This document shows, one piece after another, positions 59,161 to 64,000 of a stretch of DNA of 64,000 nt. Both the position numbers and the translations under genes were made by a program. The notes under the pieces were generated by a model. It did no database searches. It had not been told where the DNA came from and worked only from the letters and a program-made list of their open reading frames with translations. This DNA is from an uncultured Aeromonas sp. Its GTDB lineage: Bacteria > Pseudomonadota > Gammaproteobacteria > Enterobacterales > Aeromonadaceae. The stretch is from the NCBI GenBank assembly GCA_945957575.1, contig CAMFLW010000003.1:1-64000 (forward strand). Reading direction: 5' to 3'. The first letter of the stretch is position 1; every line of letters starts with the position of its first letter.

Positions 59161-59343
59161 TCACTTGGTTTTCGGCGCGACTTTGACGGCTGGGGTCTTG
59201 GCGTGGGTGGTTTTATGGTGTTTTTTCACCACCTTGGTCTGGGTCGCTTGCGGTGTGGCGGTCTTGGTCGGGGTGGCCGCCATGGTGAAACCGGAGGTGA
59301 GAGCGAAGACGGCAGCCAGGGTCAGGGGAATGATCTTTTTCAT
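59161..59343 (-). CDS. Small secreted Lys/Thr-rich protein, acid-shock (Asr)-like
   Basis: A 60-residue protein with a clear signal peptide (MKKIIPLTLAAVFALTSGFTMA) and a short basic mature part rich in Thr, Lys, Ala, Pro and His (for example TKVVKKHHKTTHAKTPAVKV). This is the composition of the periplasmic acid-shock protein Asr of enterobacteria, though shorter. It has AAGGAAATTGAAC before ATG 59343. It lies 54 nt downstream of rstB on the same strand; RstA is a known activator of asr in E. coli. Confidence 0.65.
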   Translation of the reverse strand: MKKIIPLTLAAVFALTSGFTMAATPTKTATPQATQTKVVKKHHKTTHAKTPAVKVAPKTK

Positions 59344-59397
59344 GTTCAATTTCCTTATTCGGGTTGATGTTATGGAGCGTTCTCCATGACCGTCATC

Positions 59398-60723
59398 CTA
59401 TGACGGTTGCGGCGGCCCTTCAGTGAGCGGTTGGTGACGGTTTGTATCCAAATGTACAGGCAGGGTGAGGCAGAAGCGGGCGCCGTGGTCACTGACCAGC
59501 AGCGCCACATCGCCCCCGTGATGACGGGCAATGCTGCGCACGATGGCCAGTCCCAACCCGGTGCCGCCGGTGCGACGATCCCGGCTCTGATCGAGGCGCA
59601 CGAACGGCTCGAAGATCTGGGGCGCCAGCGCCGGATCGATCCCCGGCCCATCGTCACTCACCTCCAGCAGATAGTTCTCCTGCAGCCGCGAGATGGAGAG
59701 GGTAACCTCGCTCTCGGCGTAGCGCAGGGCATTGCCGATCAGGTTCTCCACCGCGCGCGTCAGCAGACGCTGATCGCCACACCAGGGCATGTGGCGTGGC
59801 GGCAGCTCGAGGGTGAGCCTCTTCTCGGGTGCCAGCGCCTGCCAGTCGCCAAGATGCGCTTGTGCCCAGTGGCTGAGCTCCAGCTCGTCCCGCTGCAACG
59901 GCAGCTCCGGCCTGTCCAGCCTGGCGTAGGTAAGCATCTCTTCGATCAGGGCGTCCAGCGCTCCCAAGTCTCGTTCCAGCGCCTGCTGCTCTTGCTCGGC
60001 AGGGGCCGGCTCCAGCATGGCAAGCCGATAGCGCAACCGGACCAGCGGGGTACGTAACTCGTGGGCGATGGCATCGGTCAGTTGCTTGCGGCTGGCAATC
60101 ATGGCCTGCAATTGGGTCGCCATTTGATCGAAGGTGCGTCCCACCCGGGCCAGGCTGCTGCCCGGTGCCAGATTGGTTCGGCAGGAGAGATCCCCATCGC
60201 CTACGCGACGTGCGGTCTGCTCCAACTGCTGCAAACCGCGCCAGTGGGGGCGCAGCCAAAGCAGGATGGGCAGGCCGAGAGAGAGGCCGATCACCAGCAG
60301 CAGTCCCACATCGACCCAGTGCAGCTCGTGCAAGTAGGAGAGGTAGGGGACAGGGCCGACAATCAGCACCCGGTCGGTATCGGGGATACGCTGCAGGAAG
60401 GTGTCATCCTCCTCGACGATGACAATGTTGCCGGCGGCCAGAAAGGCCTGATCCTCGCTGGCCAGGGGCTGATGCACCAGCTCGCCGATCTTGAGAGGGA
60501 GGGTAAACTGACTGCTCTGCTCGGCCAGCCGATCGGGCCAGTGCTCGGTCGGAGTTCTTGCCAACTCACCGGTCAACAGGCCAAGAGAGCCCTGCATCAT
60601 CCGCTCGAGATAGCGATCACTCGCCCGTTCGGCGGTCACCTGATAGACCATGCCAACCAGCATGATGGCCAGGGTGAAACAGCCGATCAGCAACAGATAG
60701 AACTGGATAAAGAGACGGCGCAT
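59398..60723 (-). CDS. rstB: Sensor histidine kinase RstB
   Basis: This 441-residue membrane kinase has two helices around a periplasmic sensor domain (about residues 30-135), a HAMP region, the phosphorylated histidine in DAIAHELRTPLVRLRYRL, and an ATPase domain with ENLIGNALRYA, VSDDGPGI and GGTGLGLAIV. It pairs with RstA. The start at 60723 is 21 nt after the rstA stop. Confidence 0.92.
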   Translation of the reverse strand: MRRLFIQFYLLLIGCFTLAIMLVGMVYQVTAERASDRYLERMMQGSLGLLTGELARTPTEHWPDRLAEQSSQFTLPLKIGELVHQPLASEDQAFLAAGNIVIVEEDDTFLQRIPDTDRVLIVGPVPYLSYLHELHWVDVGLLLVIGLSLGLPILLWLRPHWRGLQQLEQTARRVGDGDLSCRTNLAPGSSLARVGRTFDQMATQLQAMIASRKQLTDAIAHELRTPLVRLRYRLAMLEPAPAEQEQQALERDLGALDALIEEMLTYARLDRPELPLQRDELELSHWAQAHLGDWQALAPEKRLTLELPPRHMPWCGDQRLLTRAVENLIGNALRYAESEVTLSISRLQENYLLEVSDDGPGIDPALAPQIFEPFVRLDQSRDRRTGGTGLGLAIVRSIARHHGGDVALLVSDHGARFCLTLPVHLDTNRHQPLTEGPPQPS

Positions 60724-60744
60724 GGCGGTGCTCCCGAAAGAGGG

Positions 60745-61455
60745 TTATTCCCAGGCGTGGGGGACAAAGAGGTAGCCTTTCTGGCGCACAGTCTTGATCC
60801 GGGTCGGGTTGTCGGGGTTATCGCCCAGTTTGCGGCGCAGGCGGGAGATGGCCACATCCATGCTGCGATCCTGACCGTCATACTCTCGGCCGCGCAGGCT
60901 GCGGAACAGGGCTTCCCGTCCCAGGATCTGGCCGGCGTGGCTGGCAAGCTCCCACAACAGGTCAAAATCGGCGGTCGAGAGGGCAATGCTCTCGCCATCG
61001 AGCCGCACATCTCGCCCCGGCCCGTCGACCAGCAGACGGCCAAATTGCAGCTGCTGGGGAACGCTGCTGGTGATGACGGGTTGGGTTGATGTTTGCTGGT
61101 GCTGACGAAACTGCACCCGCAACCGGGCCAGCAGCACTGGCGGTGGCGTCGTTTTGAGGATGTAGTCGTTGGCGCCCAGCTCCAGACTCAGGATCTGGTT
61201 CATGTCGCTGTCCAGTGAGGTGAGCATCACGATGGGGCCATCGAAGTGCGGTCGAAGATCCCGACAGATGGACATACCATCCTGTCCCGGCAGCATGATA
61301 TCGAGCAGTACCAGATCCGGTTGTTCGACCTCGACCCGGGCCAGTGCCATGTCCCCTCTGGGTTCAAGGATCACTTCCATATCGTGACGGCCGAGCCAGT
61401 TGCTGATGAGCTGGCCAATCTCGGGATCATCTTCAACAAAAAGAATGCGTTGCAT
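60745..61455 (-). CDS. rstA: Response regulator RstA (OmpR family)
   Basis: This 236-residue regulator has an N-terminal receiver (acidic pocket VEDD, phospho-aspartate D52 in LLDIMLPGQDG) and a winged-helix DNA-binding domain. The long exact runs CRDLRPHFDGPIVMLTSLDS, ILKTTPPPVLLARLR and KTVRQKGYLFVPHAWE are nearly those of E. coli RstA. Downstream genes are rstB and an Asr-like protein. Confidence 0.95.
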   Translation of the reverse strand: MQRILFVEDDPEIGQLISNWLGRHDMEVILEPRGDMALARVEVEQPDLVLLDIMLPGQDGMSICRDLRPHFDGPIVMLTSLDSDMNQILSLELGANDYILKTTPPPVLLARLRVQFRQHQQTSTQPVITSSVPQQLQFGRLLVDGPGRDVRLDGESIALSTADFDLLWELASHAGQILGREALFRSLRGREYDGQDRSMDVAISRLRRKLGDNPDNPTRIKTVRQKGYLFVPHAWE

Positions 61456-61682
61456 AGAAAAGCTCCAACCGGAAGCAGGAGAAAAGAGGAGCTGTCAGCA
61501 TATCAATGGCGCTTGGGAAATACAGAAAAAGAACCGGGCAGGTTGATGTGCGGGGGCGTGTAGCTGTATCCATCTATGGGGCGTGGTGAATCGTGGCGGA
61601 TCAGCAGCACAGCGTTTATCGATAAGGGAAAAAGTGGGGATGGCCTTGCAGAGAAGGCGTTGCGCTGTCGAGCGCAAAACAG
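61456..61682. other. Region between rstA and the tRNA terminator
   Basis: About 225 bases without a gene. It should hold the rstA promoter on the minus strand; I could not find a convincing RstA box (TACATNTNGTTACA) or PhoP box. Confidence 0.4.
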
Positions 61683-61707
61683 AAAACCGGCCAAGGCCGG
61701 TTTTTAA
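61683..61707 (-). terminator. Terminator of the tRNA operon
   Basis: AAAACCGGCC-AA-GGCCGGTTTTT; on the minus strand the stem is followed by TTTTCTGTTTT. It lies about 70 nt after tRNA-His. Confidence 0.85.
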
Positions 61708-61777
61708 GTGGTGCAGACCAGAAGGTCACAACACAGTATCGATTGGCATCGCCTTGCGGCAATTATCGACAGAATAA

Positions 61778-61853
61778 TGGGGTGGCTGATGGGGCTCGAA
61801 CCCACGACAACCGGAATCACAATCCGGGACTCTACCAACTGAGCTACAGCCAC
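61778..61853 (-). tRNA. tRNA-His (GTG)
   Basis: The minus strand starts GTGGCTGTAGCTCAGTTGG. The anticodon loop TTGTGAT carries GTG. The T arm has GGTTCGAGCC, and the CCA end is encoded. Length 76. Third and last tRNA of the unit. Confidence 0.97.
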
Positions 61854-61905
61854 CACTGAAATTTTCATCAACGCTCGCCAATCCGGAAGGAAAGGGGAGA
61901 ATCAA

Positions 61906-61982
<77 letters not shown>

Positions 61983-62019
61983 TCTGTATCAATCCGTCTT
62001 GACGACGAGTCGATGAACA

Positions 62020-62096
<77 letters not shown>

Positions 62097-62140
62097 AAAA
62101 TCTCTGACCAGCATATCGACAACAGTCGTGCTGGGCAACG

Positions 62141-62177
62141 GGCGGGCATCATAGCCAAGCGTAAGGGCCAGCGTCAA
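62141..62177 (-). promoter_or_regulatory. Stable-RNA promoter of the tRNA operon
   Basis: On the minus strand TTGACG (62177-62172), an 18-bp spacer and TATGAT (62153-62148) are followed by GCCCGCCCG. This GC-rich discriminator is the hallmark of promoters under stringent control by ppGpp/DksA. Confidence 0.7.
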
Positions 62178-62309
62178 CGACTTTTTCCCCCAGTAAATTC
62201 AAGTGCCTACTTATTGCCCGCTACAGGTCTGGCGTGCGTCTGCCGCTAACATCCCGGCTAAAAAAATGCGACAATGCGCGGCAGTTGAACACATGGTGAG
62301 TGGAGAACG

Positions 62310-63164
62310 ATGTCTGCCAAAATCATAGATGGAAAACAGGTTGCGCAAACGATTCGCAGCCAGGTCGCGGCGCAAGTCCAACAGCGGTTGGCGGCAGGGA
62401 AACGGGCTCCTGGGCTGGCAGTCATTCTGGTGGGGGCGGATCCCGCCTCTCAGGTCTATGTCGGCAGTAAACGCCGGGCGTGCGAGGAGGTGGGGTTTCT
62501 CTCCCGCTCCTATGACCTGAGTGCCACCGCCAGTCAGGAAGAGCTGCTGGCGCTGATCGACCAGCTGAATGCGGATAGCCACGTAGATGGCATTCTGGTT
62601 CAGTTGCCGTTGCCGGATCACTTCGATACCACTCAGGTGCTGGAGCGGATCCAGCCTGACAAGGATGTAGACGGTTTCCACCCGTATAACGTCGGCCGTC
62701 TGGCCCAACGTATTCCGGCGCTGCGTCCCTGCACCCCGAAAGGGATCATGACGCTGATCGAGACCACCGGCGTGAAGACGCACGGTCTGCATGCGGTCGT
62801 GGTGGGAGCCTCCAACATAGTGGGGCGTCCGATGACCCTCGAATTGCTGCTGGCGGGCTGCACAACTACGACCTGTCACCGCTTTACCCGGGATCTGGAA
62901 GAGCAGGTACGCCGTGCCGATCTGCTGGTTGTCGCAGTCGGCAAGCCCAACTTCATTCCGGGCGAGTGGATCAAACCGGGGGCACTGGTGATCGATGTGG
63001 GCATCAACCGCCTGGCTGATGGCTCGCTGGTCGGGGATGTGGAGTTTGAGACTGCGCGCAGCCATGCCTCCTTCATTACCCCGGTACCCGGTGGCGTGGG
63101 CCCGATGACGGTCGCCAGCCTGATGGAAAATACCCTGATCGCCTGCAGTGAATATCACGATTGA
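62310..63164 (+). CDS. folD: Bifunctional methylenetetrahydrofolate dehydrogenase/cyclohydrolase
   Basis: This 284-residue enzyme interconverts methylene-, methenyl- and formyl-tetrahydrofolate. It has the lysine-containing motif [13 protein letters not shown], the VQLPLPDH segment, [14 protein letters not shown], and the NADP site [13 protein letters not shown]. The end [19 protein letters not shown] is conserved. GGAGAACG precedes the start. Confidence 0.97.
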   Translation: MSAKIIDGKQVAQTIRSQVAAQVQQRLAAGKRAPGLAVILVGADPASQVYVGSKRRACEEVGFLSRSYDLSATASQEELLALIDQLNADSHVDGILVQLPLPDHFDTTQVLERIQPDKDVDGFHPYNVGRLAQRIPALRPCTPKGIMTLIETTGVKTHGLHAVVVGASNIVGRPMTLELLLAGCTTTTCHRFTRDLEEQVRRADLLVVAVGKPNFIPGEWIKPGALVIDVGINRLADGSLVGDVEFETARSHASFITPVPGGVGPMTVASLMENTLIACSEYHD

Positions 63165-63226
63165 TCATGGCTGGTGATCACCCTGTGAGCCCGTGAGGAG
63201 ACAGGACGCGACAGAAATCTGACAAT

Positions 63227-63261
63227 AAAAAACCGGTTGCTCGAAGAGGAACCGGTTTTTT
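63227..63261. terminator. Bidirectional terminator between folD and cspD
   Basis: AAAAAACCGGTT and AACCGGTTTTTT flank an 11-base loop. It serves folD on the plus strand and cspD on the minus strand. Confidence 0.93.
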
Positions 63262-63281
63262 ATTTATCCAACGGGCGTTAT

Positions 63282-63500
63282 TTACATATTTTGTGCTTCG
63301 TTTGGCACAATCACAGAAGCGTGATTTCCTTTCGGCCCCTGTTGCAGTTCAAAATTGACGGCCTGACCCGCTTTCAGGGTCTTGTAGCCCTCCATTTGAA
63401 TGGTGGAGTAGTGAGCGAAGATATCCTCACCGCCTCCTTCCGGACAGATAAACCCAAATCCTTTTGCGTTGTTAAACCACTTAACTGTGCCGGTTGCCAT
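63282..63500 (-). CDS. cspD: Cold-shock-like protein CspD
   Basis: This 72-residue cold-shock domain protein has the RNA-binding motifs KGFGFICPE and DIFAHYS. CspD in E. coli appears in stationary phase and blocks replication. The divergent neighbour clpS is the usual partner in this position. GGATG precedes the start on the minus strand. Confidence 0.93.
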   Translation of the reverse strand: MATGTVKWFNNAKGFGFICPEGGGEDIFAHYSTIQMEGYKTLKAGQAVNFELQQGPKGNHASVIVPNEAQNM

Positions 63501-63678
63501 ACTTCTACATCCTTTTATTGATTACCCAGAAGTCGTTGAGTAACCTGCGCCAGCCCATTATAACTAGGGACATGAGCCCATAGCAGACGGGCACAGATTA
63601 GCAAGTAACCAATCTAGTCCAACTTTTGAGCGAGTCAAGGAGTTGTTAACAACTGATGTGATCTGGTTAACAAGTCTA

Positions 63679-63707
63679 TTGACAAGCTTGTGTGAGACGG
63701 TAGTAAT
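63679..63707 (+). promoter_or_regulatory. Probable clpS promoter
   Basis: TTGACA at 63679, a 16-base spacer and TAGTAA at 63701, about 23 nt before the clpS ATG. Good -35; the -10 is average. Confidence 0.4.
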
Positions 63708-63729
63708 CTAGAGGTACCAAAGCGCGATT

Positions 63730-64000
63730 ATGAGCAAGCAGAAAGAACTCTTTGCTAATGAAGAGATTGCAGAAGCAGAGAAAACCAAGCTGCAGCCGCC
63801 ACCCATGTATAAAGTTGTGCTGAACAACGATGACTACACGCCGATGGAGTTCGTGGTGGAGGTGCTGCAAAAGTTCTTTGGTATGGATTTGGACAAGGCG
63901 ACTCAGGTTATGTTGAGTGTGCATTATAGTGGTAAAGGGGTTTGTGGCATGTTTACTGCTGAGATCGCTGAAACCAAGGTTGTCCAGGTCAACACCTATG
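63730..64000 (+). CDS. clpS: ATP-dependent Clp protease adaptor ClpS, N-terminal part (cut by window edge)
   Basis: The frame starts at ATG 63730 and is open to the window end, 90 codons. The peptide begins [20 protein letters not shown]. The family core [20 protein letters not shown] and the later [20 protein letters not shown] are present. ClpS binds N-degron substrates and delivers them to ClpAP. Probably about 15 residues are missing at the C-terminus, with clpA beyond. It is divergent from cspD. Confidence 0.96.
   Translation, partial: MSKQKELFANEEIAEAEKTKLQPPPMYKVVLNNDDYTPMEFVVEVLQKFFGMDLDKATQVMLSVHYSGKGVCGMFTAEIAETKVVQVNTY

Overview
This window is a stretch of gammaproteobacterial chromosome. 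It is GC-rich and tightly packed, and protein similarity plus gene order point to Aeromonas or a close relative. The order pdxB-asd-fimV-truA-accD-folC-dedD, a maltose operon running malE-F-G-K on one strand, the cspD/clpS divergent pair, an asrABC-cysG block and a MotC-type stator pair are the main clues. The species assignment is inference; no rRNA is present.

Layout. 1-2 kb: start of ahpF, then ahpC, a likely small-RNA gene and a CBS-domain protein, all on the minus strand. 2.1-9.1 kb: queuosine and Sec genes queA-tgt-yajC-secD-secF, then a rhodanese and nlpI, plus strand. 9.6-12.9 kb: yejM-yejL (minus) divergent from yejK (plus). 13-18.4 kb: malEFGK. 18.5-20.3 kb: a PPK2 polyphosphate kinase and a divergent alpha/beta hydrolase. 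20.7-35.8 kb: the complete nuoA-N operon for NADH dehydrogenase complex I, minus strand. 36.0-37.1 kb: the wreck of a TonB-dependent receptor gene. 37.3-38.9 kb: a flagellar stator pair. 39.2-42.3 kb: an Na+/H+ antiporter-family protein, RNase T and a PgpB-type phosphatase. 42.5-52 kb: pdxB, asd, fimV, truA, accD, folC, dedD, ybjQ. 52.2-56.7 kb: asrABC with cysG, so the siroheme enzyme sits beside the maker of its cofactor. 56.9-59 kb: a patatin-like protein and an LD-carboxypeptidase. 59.1-61.5 kb: rstAB with a small acid-shock-like gene directly downstream. 61.8-62.1 kb: tRNA-Pro/Arg/His. 62.3-64 kb: folD, cspD and the start of clpS.

Most of the window is core housekeeping DNA. I see no insertion sequence, prophage, CRISPR array or defence island. 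The interest lies between and around the genes: (i) a perfect CRP palindrome correctly placed ahead of a roughly 150-nt minus-strand transcript unit that ends in a strong terminator (about 1165-1370), a good candidate for a CRP-activated small RNA; (ii) a helically phased array of TGAAA/TTTCA palindromes ahead of malE; (iii) a folded RNA element that is also a terminator in the cysG leader; (iv) a 29-codon micro-ORF fitted exactly between nuoL and nuoM; (v) the rstAB-asr-like linkage; (vi) two short decayed tandem duplications, one of the malG 3' end and one of the hydrolase 5' end.

Start sites were adjusted where an internal start matches the family N-terminus or has a better ribosome binding site. 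Functions are assigned from recognised family sequence; no database search was run.
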